Positions 33,340 through 42,914 of a stretch of 64,000 nucleotides of DNA are shown here, piece after piece; the first letter of the stretch is position 1; every line of letters starts with the position of its first letter. The DNA comes from Caballeronia glathei. GTDB lineage: Bacteria > Pseudomonadota > Gammaproteobacteria > Burkholderiales > Burkholderiaceae. The translations under genes and the position numbers were made by a program. The stretch covers positions 1 through 64,000 of the forward strand of contig NZ_JFHC01000021.1 in assembly GCF_000698595.1 (NCBI RefSeq). The letters are read 5' to 3'. A model generated the notes under the pieces. It had not been told where the DNA came from and did no database searches. It saw nothing but the letters and a program-made list of their open reading frames with translations.

Positions 33340-34447
33340 GTGGACGCGCTTCCCTCCCGCCGCGGCCCGCGAACACGTGGCGCATGACGTCGGCGGGATC
33401 GTGGGCGTCGAGCTTCTCGTAGATCTGCTTCACGTGGTAGTGCGTGGTGTTGAGGCTCACGTTCATCTGCCGCGCGATCTCCTGCTGCGAGTCGCCGCGC
33501 GCGAGCATCAGGATGACCGCCTTCTGCGTGGACGAGAGCGGCAGCGCCTTCATGGCCCGCAGCAGCGCGATCGGCGCGCATTCATGGTGGCATACCGTGA
33601 CGCCGATGGTGGCGTCCGAAGCCCCCGGCGCGCCGTCCATCCAGTACGCGCGAAAGTCGAAATCGCCCCATGCGTTGCGCACGTGCAGCGCCGGCGGCGG
33701 CGCGGGCTCGCCGGCGAACACGCGGCCGAGGTTGACGCACAGATCGGCGAGCGGCGCGGGCACGTCGCTGCGCAGCGCGGCAAGCGCGTCGCCGCAGATG
33801 CGCGGACAGGCCGCGAGAAAGAGCAGGCGCCGTCCCTGTGACGACGCCTGCAGCAGCCTGCCCTCGCGGTCGAGGATGAGGAGGCCGTTCGCTTCGGCGG
33901 CATCGGGCGCGAGCGTCGTCCAGTCGCCCTGATGCGCGGGCGCGGGGCTCAGCCCGTGCGCGATGTAGCGCACGACGCCCGCAAGCCGTTCCTGATCCTC
34001 GCGCCCGAACGGCGGATCGCGCGCCGTTCGGTAGAGACTCAGCTGGCCGAGCACCCGGTCGCCCTCGCGGATCATCGCGTAGAGCACGTGATGGGCGTCG
34101 AGGTGATGCCATATCAGGTTGTAATACTCGCTTCGATAAAAGTCCGTGTCGAAGGCGGCCACGGCGATCGGCGGCCCGCGTTTCGCCCGCGCCTCGAAGC
34201 CGCCGCGAAACGGCTGGTCCGCGCTGTGATAGAAGCGCGTGAAGAAAAGCCGCATCAGGTCCGGCGGCAGCATCTTTTCGGCGTAGAGGTTCGACATCTC
34301 GTGGCTGTCGTCGACCCAGAAGAAGCCGGCCGAATCGCAGGGCACGAGGTCGTGCAGATCGCGCAGCAGCGCCGGCATGATCGCTTCGCCGCCGAGGCCG
34401 AGGCAGCAAAGCTGCCGGATGTGCGCCGTGGCCGCCGAGTTCTTCAC
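33329..34447 (-). CDS. LuxR-type transcriptional regulator
   Basis: Regulator of 372 residues. The C-terminal LuxR helix-turn-helix is clear: LPLSSTQKAVILMLARGDSQQEIARQMNVS, then LNTTHYHVKQIYEKLDAHD. The N-terminal 300 residues look like a sensory GAF/PAS-type region, with no recognisable acyl-homoserine-lactone pocket and no receiver domain. I chose GTG 34447, which has GGGAGG 6 bases upstream; ATG 34471 would add 8 residues without a ribosome site. It overlaps the end of orbL by 11 bases tail to tail. Whether it controls siderophore genes is unknown. Confidence 0.85.
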   Translation of the reverse strand: MKNSAATAHIRQLCCLGLGGEAIMPALLRDLHDLVPCDSAGFFWVDDSHEMSNLYAEKMLPPDLMRLFFTRFYHSADQPFRGGFEARAKRGPPIAVAAFDTDFYRSEYYNLIWHHLDAHHVLYAMIREGDRVLGQLSLYRTARDPPFGREDQERLAGVVRYIAHGLSPAPAHQGDWTTLAPDAAEANGLLILDREGRLLQASSQGRRLLFLAACPRICGDALAALRSDVPAPLADLCVNLGRVFAGEPAPPPALHVRNAWGDFDFRAYWMDGAPGASDATIGVTVCHHECAPIALLRAMKALPLSSTQKAVILMLARGDSQQEIARQMNVSLNTTHYHVKQIYEKLDAHDPADVMRHVFAGRGGREARPPRT

Positions 34448-34552
34448 GCCGTGCCTCCCGTTGCCTCGCATTCGTTCGATGCATGCTCAAAGCATAGGCG
34501 GGCGCGGCGCGAATCGAGGACCGGTTTTCGGGCCGCGCATCCCGTGCAGCAG

Positions 34553-34918
34553 TTAGCGAATACGCTGCGTGACCTTGCCGACGAACTTCCAGCCCTGGTC
34601 GGCAACCCAGACATACGTGTAGCCGGTCGGGCCGTCGATGAACACGGTGAGCGGCTTGTCCGCTTCGGCGCCTTCATCCGGCGTCGCGCGGGCGGCGGGG
34701 AGGCTCGTCGCGACGCGCTGGGGCTGCACGGCAGCGCCGCCGAAGCTCCAGCCGTCGCGCTCGCGATAGACGAGCTGCACCGTGCCGCCGGACGGCGCCT
34801 CCAGATTCAGGGTGAGCGGCGCGTCTTCGGCGCCGAGGGCGAACCCGCCGGATCCGATCCCGCTCAATGCGGCCAGCATGGCGAGCACCCCGCCCGCCGA
34901 TCTAATTGAGTGTTTCAT
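34553..34918 (-). CDS. small exported protein, unknown
   Basis: A 121-residue protein with an N-terminal signal peptide (MKHSIRSAGGVLAMLAALSG, cleavage probably near ALGAED). The mature part is about 90 residues, with two Trp- and Gly-containing segments (VYRERDGWSFGG and YTYVWVADQGWKFVGK) that look like short beta-hairpins. The ribosome site GGAGGGA is excellent. I do not recognise the family. It lies downstream of, and is transcribed away from, the divergent histidine-kinase operon. Confidence 0.7.
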   Translation of the reverse strand: MKHSIRSAGGVLAMLAALSGIGSGGFALGAEDAPLTLNLEAPSGGTVQLVYRERDGWSFGGAAVQPQRVATSLPAARATPDEGAEADKPLTVFIDGPTGYTYVWVADQGWKFVGKVTQRIR

Positions 34919-35136
34919 GATGTGTCCCTCCTGCCATCGCGTATCACGGTATCCACAGGCTGAAGGGTAGTTGCCCGCGGCGCGCAAAACCCCACCTGCG
35001 CAGGTGGCACGCGACGCGCGTTGCAGCGCCGCTCCGGCGCCACGCGCTGCGCCGTCCTCGCAGGCGCGGGCGGCATCAACTAGACTTCTGGCATGCACAT
35101 CTTTGCGCGCGCTTCGCGCTGCAAGGGAGCGACGGC

Positions 35137-37353
35137 ATGGCATCTCGCGAATTCGAACAGGAACTGGAAAAGCGGGTGACCGAGCGCAACGCGGAGTTGC
35201 TCAGGACCGTCGACACGCTCGGCCGCGAACTCGCGGCGCGCCAGGGCGTCGAACTCGACCTTCGCGACGCGCGTGCACGGCTGCAGCACGTGCTGACGGT
35301 CACGCCGGCCATCATCTATTCGAACGAGGCGTCCGGCGACTACGCCTGCACGTTCGTGAGCGAAAGCCTCCTGCAGATCATGGGCTACGCGCCCCAGGAG
35401 ATGCTCGACGACCCCGACTTCTGGACCACGCATCTGCATCCGCAGGACGCGCGGCACGTGCTCGCCGACGTGTTTCGGCTGGTTTCGCAGGGCGGCGGGA
35501 CCGTCGAATATCGCTTCAGGCACCGCGACGGTCACTACCGCTGGTTCCAGGACACGTTCAAGGTGATCTTCGACGACGCGGGCCGCCCGGTGGAGATCGT
35601 CGGCTCGTGGGCCGACATCACGCAGCGCAAGCTGGCCGAGTCGTTTCACGTGCTGTACCAGGCGAGCCTCAAGATTCAGGAGCCGCTCGGCCTGAAGAAG
35701 TGGGGCGACGATTTCCTGCGCAAGGGCCGCGAAGTGCTGCACCTGGACCGGCTCAGCATTCTGCTCGCCGATCCCACCGGCCAGTGGCTGCGCGCCGTGG
35801 CCAGCACCGGCACGCCGGAGCCGCTCGACGCGATCCGCGTGCCGATCGGCCCCGAAGGCGGCGGCCTCGCGCGGGCCTACCTGACCCGGCAGCCGGTGAT
35901 CTGGGACGGGGAGTCCGAGGAGCCGGAAGGGCTGCGGCCGAGCTTTCCCTACGACTCGGTCGAGGCGTTCCGCTCGAAGGTCTTCGCGATCATGCCGCTC
36001 GTGGTGCAGGGCCAGTCGATCGGCGTGCTCGACGCCGGCTGGAAATACAGCCGCCGCGCGTTCGAGCCGGCCATGGTCGAACCGCTTCAGTTGCTCGCGA
36101 CCCAGGCCGCGCTGGCCTTCGAGCACGCGCGGCTCTATGCGGCGTCGCAGCCGGTCCTGAGACGCTCGCTGCAGCTGAACGAGGTGTACCCCGCATTTGC
36201 CGAGGCGGTCAAGGCGCTGCTCGGGTATGACCGCATCGGCGTGGTCGTGCCCGAGGGCAAGCGGCTGGTGATGGCGCTCTCGGTGGCGGAACCGCCGCTC
36301 GCTTCGTGGCAGGGCGAGTCGTGGTCGCAGACGGAAGGCACGGCGGCGGACTGGATACTGACGCACAAGCGTCCGCGTCTCGTGCGCGATCTCGCGCTCG
36401 CGGAGGAGCATTTCACCGACGACGTGTTCATGGCGCAGGAAGGCGTGCGCTCGACGCTCGCGCTGCCACTGCTGGCGGGCGAAAAGGCGGTAGGCGTGTT
36501 CTTCCTCGACAGCCTCACGCCCGGCGCCTACACGGAGCGCGACTTCGACCTGGTGGACCCCGTCGCGCAGCAGCTCGCGCTCGCCATCCAGAACGCACAG
36601 CTCTTTCGCGAGATCGAGGACAAGGGCCGCGAGATCGAGCGGGCGAGCCGGCACAAGTCGCAGTTTCTCGCGAACATGAGCCACGAGTTGCGCACGCCGA
36701 TGAACGCGATCCTCGGCTACACCGCGCTGATTCTCGACAACATCTACGGCGACGTGCCCGAGCGCATACGCGAGATCCTCACGCGCGTCGACCGCAGCGG
36801 ACACCATCTGCTCGGGCTCATCAACGACGTGCTCGACCTGTCGAAGATCGAGGCGGGCCTCCTGCACCTCTCGCTCGGCGACTACTCGCTGCGCGAGGTC
36901 GTGCAGACCGTCGCCGCGGACATGGAGCCGCTCGCCGCCGAGAAGAAGCTCGCGCTCAGGATCGCGGCACCGGCGGACCTGCCAAGGGCGAAGGGCGACG
37001 AAGGACGCATCACGCAGGTGCTGCTGAACCTCGTCGGCAACGCGATCAAGTTCACCGAGGCGGGCGAAATCCGCGTCGAGGTGGGCATGGCGGACGCGGA
37101 ATTCCTGATCGCCGTGGCCGACACCGGGCCGGGCATCGCGGCCTCGGACCAGCAGCGCATCTTCGAGGAGTTCCAGCAGGCCGACGATTCGAACTCGCGC
37201 ACGAAGGGCGGCACGGGGCTCGGGCTCTCCATCGCGAAGCGGATCATCGAGCTGCACGGCGGCAGCATCGCGGTGGAGTCGCGCGTCGGCGAGGGATCGA
37301 CGTTCCGCGTGCGGCTGCCCGTGCGTGTCGAAGCTCAGGCGGAGGAGAAATGA
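35137..37353 (+). CDS. soluble sensor histidine kinase, PAS-GAF-GAF-HisKA-HATPase
   Basis: Cytoplasmic sensor kinase, 738 residues, without membrane segments. Order: N-terminal coiled coil (about 1-48), PAS with PAC (about 50-165), GAF (about 175-335), second GAF (about 345-495), dimerisation/phosphoacceptor domain with His516 in FLANMSHELRTPMNAI, then the ATPase with N-box LNLVGNAIKFT, G1 DTGPGIA and G2 GTGLGLSI. No receiver is fused, but one is encoded directly downstream with a 4-base overlap (ATGA), and a receiver-cyclase follows. The signal is unknown; PAS and GAF domains suggest a small ligand, redox or light input. Confidence 0.92.
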   Translation: MASREFEQELEKRVTERNAELLRTVDTLGRELAARQGVELDLRDARARLQHVLTVTPAIIYSNEASGDYACTFVSESLLQIMGYAPQEMLDDPDFWTTHLHPQDARHVLADVFRLVSQGGGTVEYRFRHRDGHYRWFQDTFKVIFDDAGRPVEIVGSWADITQRKLAESFHVLYQASLKIQEPLGLKKWGDDFLRKGREVLHLDRLSILLADPTGQWLRAVASTGTPEPLDAIRVPIGPEGGGLARAYLTRQPVIWDGESEEPEGLRPSFPYDSVEAFRSKVFAIMPLVVQGQSIGVLDAGWKYSRRAFEPAMVEPLQLLATQAALAFEHARLYAASQPVLRRSLQLNEVYPAFAEAVKALLGYDRIGVVVPEGKRLVMALSVAEPPLASWQGESWSQTEGTAADWILTHKRPRLVRDLALAEEHFTDDVFMAQEGVRSTLALPLLAGEKAVGVFFLDSLTPGAYTERDFDLVDPVAQQLALAIQNAQLFREIEDKGREIERASRHKSQFLANMSHELRTPMNAILGYTALILDNIYGDVPERIREILTRVDRSGHHLLGLINDVLDLSKIEAGLLHLSLGDYSLREVVQTVAADMEPLAAEKKLALRIAAPADLPRAKGDEGRITQVLLNLVGNAIKFTEAGEIRVEVGMADAEFLIAVADTGPGIAASDQQRIFEEFQQADDSNSRTKGGTGLGLSIAKRIIELHGGSIAVESRVGEGSTFRVRLPVRVEAQAEEK

Positions 37354-37727
37354 ACAAGCGCATACTCGTCATCGAGGATCAGGAAGACAACCGCTGCATC
37401 CTGCGCGATCTGCTGACGAGCGCCGGATTCGAACTGATCGAGGCGGTCACGGGCGAGGAGGGCGTCGCGAAGGCGCAGACCGACCGGCCCGACCTGATCC
37501 TGATGGACATCCAGCTGCCCGGTCTCGACGGCTACGAAGCGACGCGGCGCATCAAGGCGATCCCGGTGCTGCGGACGATTCCGGTCATCGCGGTGACGTC
37601 GTTCGCGCTCAGCGGGGACGATGTCAAGGCCTATGAAGCCGGCTGCGAAGCGTATGTGACGAAGCCGTTCAGGCCGCGCGAGCTGCTCGCGAAGGTCCGT
37701 GAATATCTTTCTTCCGGCGCGCGCTGA
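37350..37727 (+). CDS. single-domain response regulator (CheY/DivK-like)
   Basis: A stand-alone receiver of 125 residues. It has the acidic pair in ILVIEDQEDN, the phosphoacceptor Asp in LILMDIQLPG, the Thr in IAVTSFAL and the Lys in YVTKPFRP. With no output domain it must act by protein contact or relay phosphate. It overlaps the kinase stop by four bases and precedes the receiver-cyclase by 10 bases, so it may relay from the kinase or compete with the second receiver. Confidence 0.93.
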   Translation: MNKRILVIEDQEDNRCILRDLLTSAGFELIEAVTGEEGVAKAQTDRPDLILMDIQLPGLDGYEATRRIKAIPVLRTIPVIAVTSFALSGDDVKAYEAGCEAYVTKPFRPRELLAKVREYLSSGAR

Positions 37728-37737
37728 GAGGTTCGCC

Positions 37738-38874
37738 ATGACGACGGGCGCGCGCATCCTGATCGCGGACGACAACCCCGAGAATCTCGACATCCTCGGC
37801 ACCCGGCTCGCGGCGCACGGCTACGAGACGCTCACGGCGACCGACGGCCCGGCGGCGCTGGCGGCGGCGAAGCAGCACGCGCCTGACCTGATCCTGCTCG
37901 ACATCATGATGCCGGGCATGGACGGCATCGAGGTGTGCCGCGAGCTGAAGCGCGATGCATCGCTTCGTTTCATGCCGATCATCATGGTCACCGCGAAGTC
38001 GGGGTCCAGCGATGTCGTGGCGGGGCTCGAAGCCGGCGCCGACGAATACCTGACCAAGCCCGTCGATCACAACGCGCTCATGGCGCGCGTGAAATCGATG
38101 CTGCGCATCAAGGCGCTTCACGATGCGGTCCAGCAGCAGGCCGCGCGGCTCGATGCGCAGGCGGCGGAGCTTGCGGCATGGAATCACGAGCTCGAAAAGC
38201 GCGTGGCCGAGCAGCTGGAGCAGCTGGAGCATCTGTCGCGGCTGCGGCGCTGCGTGTCGCCGCAACTCGCGGACCTGATCGTGTCGGGCGCCGCCGACAA
38301 TCCGCTCGTGAGCCACCGGCGCGAAGTCACCGTCGTGTTCCTCGATCTGCGGGGCTTCACCCGCTTTGCGGAAACGGCCGAGCCCGAGGAAGTGATGGGC
38401 GTGCTGCGCGACTTTCACGCGGCGATGGGACGGCTGATACTCGAGTGGCAGGGCACGCTCGAGCGTTTCACGGGCGACGGCATGATGATCTTCTTCAACG
38501 ATCCCGTCGTCGTGCCGAACCCGGCCGAGCGCGCCGTGCGCATGGCGCTCGCGATGCGCGACGCCGCCGCGGCGCTCGCCGAGCACTGGCAGCGGCTCGG
38601 CTTCGATCTCGCGCTGGGCATAGGCATTGCTCAGGGTTACGCGACGATCGGCGCGATCGGCTTCGAAGGCCGCATCGACTATGGCGCGATCGGCACCGTG
38701 ACGAACCTCGCCGCGCGCCTGTGCGCCGAGGCCGCGGCCGGGCAGGTGCTGGCCGAGCGCAGGACGCTTGCAGCGGTCGAGCATCTCGTCGATATCGAGC
38801 CCGTCGGCCCGCTCACGCTGCGCGGCTTCACGAGGCCGGTGGTCGCGGCAAGCATCGTCGCACTGAGCGCGTGA
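37738..38874 (+). CDS. response regulator with class III adenylate/guanylate cyclase output
   Basis: A 378-residue protein: receiver (about 1-125; Asp in LILLDIMMPGMDG, Lys in YLTKPVD), a coiled-coil linker (about 125-175), then a class III nucleotide cyclase (about 195-375). The metal-binding Asps are in VVFLDLRGFTRF and ERFTGDGMMIFF, and the transition-state Asn/Arg are in NLAARLC. The usual substrate-selecting Lys before GD is Arg, and the second selector is Gly, so ATP versus GTP preference cannot be assigned. It is likely driven by the upstream kinase, linking a two-component signal to a cyclic nucleotide. Confidence 0.9.
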   Translation: MTTGARILIADDNPENLDILGTRLAAHGYETLTATDGPAALAAAKQHAPDLILLDIMMPGMDGIEVCRELKRDASLRFMPIIMVTAKSGSSDVVAGLEAGADEYLTKPVDHNALMARVKSMLRIKALHDAVQQQAARLDAQAAELAAWNHELEKRVAEQLEQLEHLSRLRRCVSPQLADLIVSGAADNPLVSHRREVTVVFLDLRGFTRFAETAEPEEVMGVLRDFHAAMGRLILEWQGTLERFTGDGMMIFFNDPVVVPNPAERAVRMALAMRDAAAALAEHWQRLGFDLALGIGIAQGYATIGAIGFEGRIDYGAIGTVTNLAARLCAEAAAGQVLAERRTLAAVEHLVDIEPVGPLTLRGFTRPVVAASIVALSA

Positions 38875-39002
38875 GGCGGCGCGATGCATCGCGCTACCCG
38901 CCGTGTCGTGCGAATCGCACCCGTTCATGCGGGTTCTGTCAGTAAAATGACCGGCAACGGGCGGCAGGAGAAACGCGCCGGCGGGCAATCCGAGGAGATC
39001 AC

Positions 39003-39638
39003 ATGAACAACAGCCTGGCAGTCGCCGTGATCGCTTGCGCGGCGCTCCTTGCCGCATGCGGCAACAAGAACGACCCGACCGAGTCGAATCTCGGCGCGGC
39101 CATCTCGTCGGGCATGGAAGGCGACAAGGGGGCGCTGTGCCTGCGCGGCGCCCGCGAGGCGTATGCCTTCCCGGTCACCGTCGCCGACCGGGACCTCGGT
39201 GACCCCACGGCCGCGGGCCTGCGGCAGCAGCTCGGGGCGCTCGAAAAGCATGGCCTGATCGGGCGATTGCCCGCCGGCAAGCCCGATGCGCGAGAGGCCG
39301 CGACCGTCTTCAGCCTGACGGACGAAGGCCGGAAGTCCGCCATGGTGATCACGCGCCGCACCGCCGATGCGAATCCGCAGGACGCCGCGCAGGCGTGGAA
39401 GCTCTGCTTCGGCAAGGCGCGGCTCGACAAGGTGGATGCCTGGACGCAGCCCGATCCCGCCACGCATCGCTCGCAGGTCACCTATACGTACCGGGTCGAC
39501 GAACTCGCCTCGTGGGCGAAGGAGTCGGATGTGCGGCGCGCGTTCCCCGAAATCGACGCCGCAACCAGGGAAGCAGGCGAGACGAAGCTTCACGTCGTGC
39601 TCGAACAGCGCCCCGACGGTTGGGTTCGCGTGAACTAG
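39003..39638 (+). CDS. predicted lipoprotein, unknown
   Basis: A 211-residue protein with a lipoprotein signal: MNNSLAVAVIACAALLAAC, lipobox LAAC, so it is anchored to a membrane after lipidation. The mature part carries a winged-helix-like stretch (LRQQLGALEKHGLIGRLPAG and ATVFSLTDEGRKS), unusual for an exported protein, followed by a domain rich in charged residues. Family not recognised. It stands alone, 128 bases after the cyclase gene and 41 bases before the next small gene. Confidence 0.75.
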   Translation: MNNSLAVAVIACAALLAACGNKNDPTESNLGAAISSGMEGDKGALCLRGAREAYAFPVTVADRDLGDPTAAGLRQQLGALEKHGLIGRLPAGKPDAREAATVFSLTDEGRKSAMVITRRTADANPQDAAQAWKLCFGKARLDKVDAWTQPDPATHRSQVTYTYRVDELASWAKESDVRRAFPEIDAATREAGETKLHVVLEQRPDGWVRVN

Positions 39639-39679
39639 CAGTCCGGCCACGAAGGCCGTCCGCAGAGAATCGTCATATC

Positions 39680-40147
39680 GTGAAGAACTGGATCAACGTC
39701 TGTGTTGTCGCCGTCTGCGTGGCCGTGCCGTACGCGCGTGCCGCGGAGTTCGTGACGAATGTGCGCGCCGTCGAGTTCGTGACGGCGGTCGCGCTCGACG
39801 ACTTTCGAACCGCGCAGTCCGGCGGCGGCTACATGTTCGCCTACGACACCGCCGAGACGGAAGCGTCGCTGCGCGTGAAAGTGAAGCGCTGGCTCTCCGG
39901 CGACGACCCCGACGCACTCGCCATGGACGGACCCGAAAAGCGGACGCTGTACGGTTTCTACTGGGCGGCGACCATGCTGCCCGCGCGCTCGAAGTGCTTC
40001 GTGCGCATCAAGCACCCTGCCTGCATGAAGGAACTCTCCGAGTGGCTCGCGAAGGAAGCGGACGGCGACGCGCGCTTCGCGTCCGACTATTCGGCCGCGA
40101 TGCATCGGCTCGGGCTTCCCCCGCTCCCGGCGGATACGCAGCCCTGA
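39680..40147 (+). CDS. small exported protein, unknown
   Basis: A 155-residue protein with a signal peptide (MKNWINVCVVAVCVAVPYARA, cleavage near ARAAEF). The mature part has two Cys (SKCFVRIKHPACMKEL) that could form a disulfide in the periplasm, and no known motif. I chose the GTG at 39680 because it gives the signal peptide; the frame is open far upstream inside the preceding gene. FVTNVRAVEFVTAV contains an internal near-duplication (AEFVTNVRA and VEFVTAVAL). Confidence 0.65.
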   Translation: MKNWINVCVVAVCVAVPYARAAEFVTNVRAVEFVTAVALDDFRTAQSGGGYMFAYDTAETEASLRVKVKRWLSGDDPDALAMDGPEKRTLYGFYWAATMLPARSKCFVRIKHPACMKELSEWLAKEADGDARFASDYSAAMHRLGLPPLPADTQP

Positions 40148-40507
40148 CCGCCGTGCGCCGCGCGTGCGCGTTAGCGTATACCCCGGTGAAATGAGACGCC
40201 CCGCGTAAGAAGCGGGTAAGCCGCTATGCTTACCTTAGCGCCATGCGCAACGATCCCCCCAACGACCGATGCGCAGTCGTGAACGCGGATGCCGCCCCTG
40301 CGGTATCACCGGCGCGGCAAGACTTGCTGCATGGACCTTCCGATAAATGGCGCCGTGTATTAGGCGCTTAAGAACCGATTCGCGTGCTGTGCTGCCCTTC
40401 GATGCGGCAGCCCATGTCCGAATTCCGCGGCGCCGTTCACGGCGCCGCTCATCGGGAAGGTATCCGGGCAGCGTTCACCAATTCATCGAGAAGGGCAGGA
40501 GACACAC
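40148..40507. promoter_or_regulatory. 360-base intergenic region upstream of yjcH-actP
   Basis: No gene seen. It contains an inverted repeat GGTAAG-N8-CTTACC (40215-40234), a candidate operator, and a strong hairpin GCGGCGCCG, TTCA, CGGCGCCGC (40427-40448) about 60 bases upstream of the first start, probably in the mRNA leader. I could not identify a sigma-70 or sigma-54 promoter with confidence. Confidence 0.5.
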
Positions 40508-40813
40508 ATGGATGAAGATCTGGTCAGCAAAATCAAGGCGATCCCACAGTATCGCAGCCTCGTCGCCCAGCGTTCGAAACTTGGCTGGACGCTGACGGCG
40601 GCCATGCTCGTCGTGTACTACGGGTACGTGCTGCTGATCGCATTCGACAAGGATCTGCTCGCCTCGCGCATGAACAGCGGCGTGATGACCTGGGGCATCC
40701 CGATCGGGCTTTTCGTGATCGTGTTCACGGTCGTGATAACGGGCTACTACGTGCGTCACGCGAACAACACCTACGACGAACTGACAGAGCAGATCAAGCG
40801 GGAGGCCGTATGA
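40508..40813 (+). CDS. yjcH: DUF485 inner-membrane protein (YjcH-like)
   Basis: DUF485 protein, 101 residues, with two membrane helices (about 26-46 and 60-82) and the family ending [16 protein letters not shown]. These proteins are encoded next to acetate/solute:sodium symporters and are thought to assist them. Its stop overlaps the actP start by four bases (ATGA), and a good AGGAG-like site precedes its own start. Confidence 0.9.
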   Translation: MDEDLVSKIKAIPQYRSLVAQRSKLGWTLTAAMLVVYYGYVLLIAFDKDLLASRMNSGVMTWGIPIGLFVIVFTVVITGYYVRHANNTYDELTEQIKREAV

Positions 40814-42480
40814 AGAGGCAGCACATTCTCACGGCGGGCGCGCTCGTGGCGCTCATGGGCCTCTCCGGCGGCGCGATCGCCGCTGGCGGCGACATGGGCC
40901 AGACCGTCAAGCAGGCGACCAACTGGACCGCGATCGGCATGTTCCTCGTGTTCGTGGTCGCCACGCTTTTCATCACGAAGTGGGCGGCGGCGAAGACCAA
41001 GTCCGCGGCGGCGTTCTACACCGGCGGCGGAGGCATCACGGGCTTTCAGAACGGCCTTGCCATTGCCGGCGACTTCATGTCGGCGGCGTCGTTCCTCGGC
41101 ATCTCGGCGGCGGTCTATGCGAACGGCTATGACGGCCTCATCTACTCGATCGGCTTTCTGGTCGGCTGGCCCATCATCACGTTCCTGATGGCCGAGCGGC
41201 TGCGCAACCTCGGGCGCTTCACCTTCGCCGACGTGGCCGCATACCGCTTCAAGCAGACGCCGATTCGCGCCTTCGCGGCATCGGGCACGCTCGTGGTGGT
41301 CGCGTTCTACCTGATCGCGCAGATGGTCGGCGCGGGCCAGCTCATCAAGCTGCTGTTCGGCCTCGAATACTGGATCGCGGTGGTGATCGTGGGCGCACTG
41401 ATGATGGTGTACGTGCTCTTCGGCGGCATGACGGCGACCACGTGGGTGCAGATCATCAAGGCATGCCTGCTGCTCGCCGGCGCTTCGTTCATGGCGTTCA
41501 TGGTGCTCGCGCAGTTCAGCTTCAGCCCCGAGGCGCTCTTCGCGAAGGCCGTGGAAGTGCACGAGAAGAAGGACTCGATCATGGGCCCGGGCAACTTCAT
41601 CAAGGACCCGATCTCCGCGATCTCGTTCGGCATCGCGCTGATGTTCGGCACGGCGGGCCTGCCGCACATCCTGATGCGCTTCTTCACGGTGCCCAATGCC
41701 AAGGAGGCGCGCAAGTCGGTGTTCTGGGCGACCACGTGGATCGGCTACTTCTACATCCTGACCTTCATCATCGGCTTCGGCGCGATCGTGCTGGTCGGCA
41801 CCAACCCGATCTTCAAGGACGGCGGCGGCAAGCTGCTCGGCGGGGCGAACATGGCGGCCGTGCACCTCGCGAGCGCCGTGGGCGGCAACGTGTTCCTCGG
41901 CTTCATCTCGGCGGTGGCGTTCGCGACGATTCTCGCGGTGGTCGCGGGCCTGACGCTTGCCGGCGCATCGGCCGTGTCGCACGACCTGTACGCGACCGTG
42001 TTCAAGAAGGGCAGCGCGACGAGCGCGAGCGAGCTGCGCGTGTCGCGCATGACGACGGTCGTGCTCGGCATTGTCGCGGTCGTGCTCGGCATCGTGTTCG
42101 AGAAGCAGAACATCGCGTTCATGGTGTCGCTTGCGTTCGCCGTCGCGGCGTCGGCCAACTTCCCCGTGCTCTTCATGTCCGTGCTGTGGGGCGGCTGCAC
42201 GACGCGCGGCGCGGCGCTCGGCGGCTTCCTCGGGCTCCTGTCGGCGGTGCTGCTAACGGTGCTCTCGAAGGCGGTGTGGGTGGACGTGTTCCACTTCGCG
42301 AGCGCGCCGTTTCCGTACGCGTCGCCGGCGCTCTTTTCGATGGCGCTCGGCTTCTTCGGGATCTGGGTGTTCTCGGTAACCGACAAGTCGGCCCGGGCGC
42401 GCGTGGACAAGGCCGGTTTCGAAGCGCAGACGGTGCGCTCGGAGACGGGCATCGGCGCGGTCGAATCCGCGGGGCATTGA
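40810..42480 (+). CDS. actP: cation/acetate symporter
   Basis: Solute:sodium symporter family transporter, 556 residues, close to the length of E. coli ActP, importing acetate with sodium. An N-terminal signal-like segment ([12 protein letters not shown]) is followed by about 13 membrane helices. Family motifs include [39 protein letters not shown] and [23 protein letters not shown] in pieces. The operon with yjcH supports the acetate assignment; related members also carry glycolate or propionate. A terminator follows. Confidence 0.92.
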   Translation: MKRQHILTAGALVALMGLSGGAIAAGGDMGQTVKQATNWTAIGMFLVFVVATLFITKWAAAKTKSAAAFYTGGGGITGFQNGLAIAGDFMSAASFLGISAAVYANGYDGLIYSIGFLVGWPIITFLMAERLRNLGRFTFADVAAYRFKQTPIRAFAASGTLVVVAFYLIAQMVGAGQLIKLLFGLEYWIAVVIVGALMMVYVLFGGMTATTWVQIIKACLLLAGASFMAFMVLAQFSFSPEALFAKAVEVHEKKDSIMGPGNFIKDPISAISFGIALMFGTAGLPHILMRFFTVPNAKEARKSVFWATTWIGYFYILTFIIGFGAIVLVGTNPIFKDGGGKLLGGANMAAVHLASAVGGNVFLGFISAVAFATILAVVAGLTLAGASAVSHDLYATVFKKGSATSASELRVSRMTTVVLGIVAVVLGIVFEKQNIAFMVSLAFAVAASANFPVLFMSVLWGGCTTRGAALGGFLGLLSAVLLTVLSKAVWVDVFHFASAPFPYASPALFSMALGFFGIWVFSVTDKSARARVDKAGFEAQTVRSETGIGAVESAGH

Positions 42481-42558
42481 TGTTCGCGTGACAGGGGCGG
42501 CGCGCGCACCGTGCGCGGCTCCTCGTTTCCGGACTGGAGTTTTCGGACTGGAAGGCAT

Positions 42559-42589
42559 CGCGCCGCCGCATGGCGGCGCGACCATTTTT
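42559..42589 (+). terminator. intrinsic terminator after actP
   Basis: Nine-base arms, CGCGCCGCC and GGCGGCGCG with a GCAT loop, are followed within 5 bases by TTTTT. It is 78 bases past the actP stop and sits at the end of the convergent small gene. Confidence 0.8.
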
Positions 42590-42914
42590 ACCGCTGTGTT
42601 TGCGTCTGCGTCAGAGTCTGTGCCGGCTCGCCGGACACCTGAAACATGGGCGCCGTGTTGTTCGGGCCGTGGAATCTCGTGCCATCGGAGAGATCGCGCG
42701 TCGACGCGACCGTCTGCGCAGGAGCGCCGGAAATACCCGCAGCGACGGCAGAGGCGGGGCTCCCGGCGGAACCACCGGCAGCCGCCATCACGGGTTGCGG
42801 CCCGTTCACATCGGCATGCTTCGACCCGGTCAGGCTCGCTATCCACAACACGGCGAACACGGACAGCCCGATCAGGACCGACACGATGACTTCGCCGCTG
42901 CATCGCTTTCTCAT
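42588..42914 (-). CDS. small single-pass membrane protein, unknown
   Basis: Predicted 108-residue protein with one N-terminal membrane helix (about 8-30, EVIVSVLIGLSVFAVLWIAS) and a low-complexity Ala/Gly/Thr/Gln-rich tail. No family recognised. I chose ATG 42914, after a GGGGAA stretch, over ATG 42974. The gene is weakly supported: evidence is the membrane helix and an undisturbed frame between two unrelated genes. Its end coincides with the actP terminator. Confidence 0.45.
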   Translation of the reverse strand: MRKRCSGEVIVSVLIGLSVFAVLWIASLTGSKHADVNGPQPVMAAAGGSAGSPASAVAAGISGAPAQTVASTRDLSDGTRFHGPNNTAPMFQVSGEPAQTLTQTQTQR

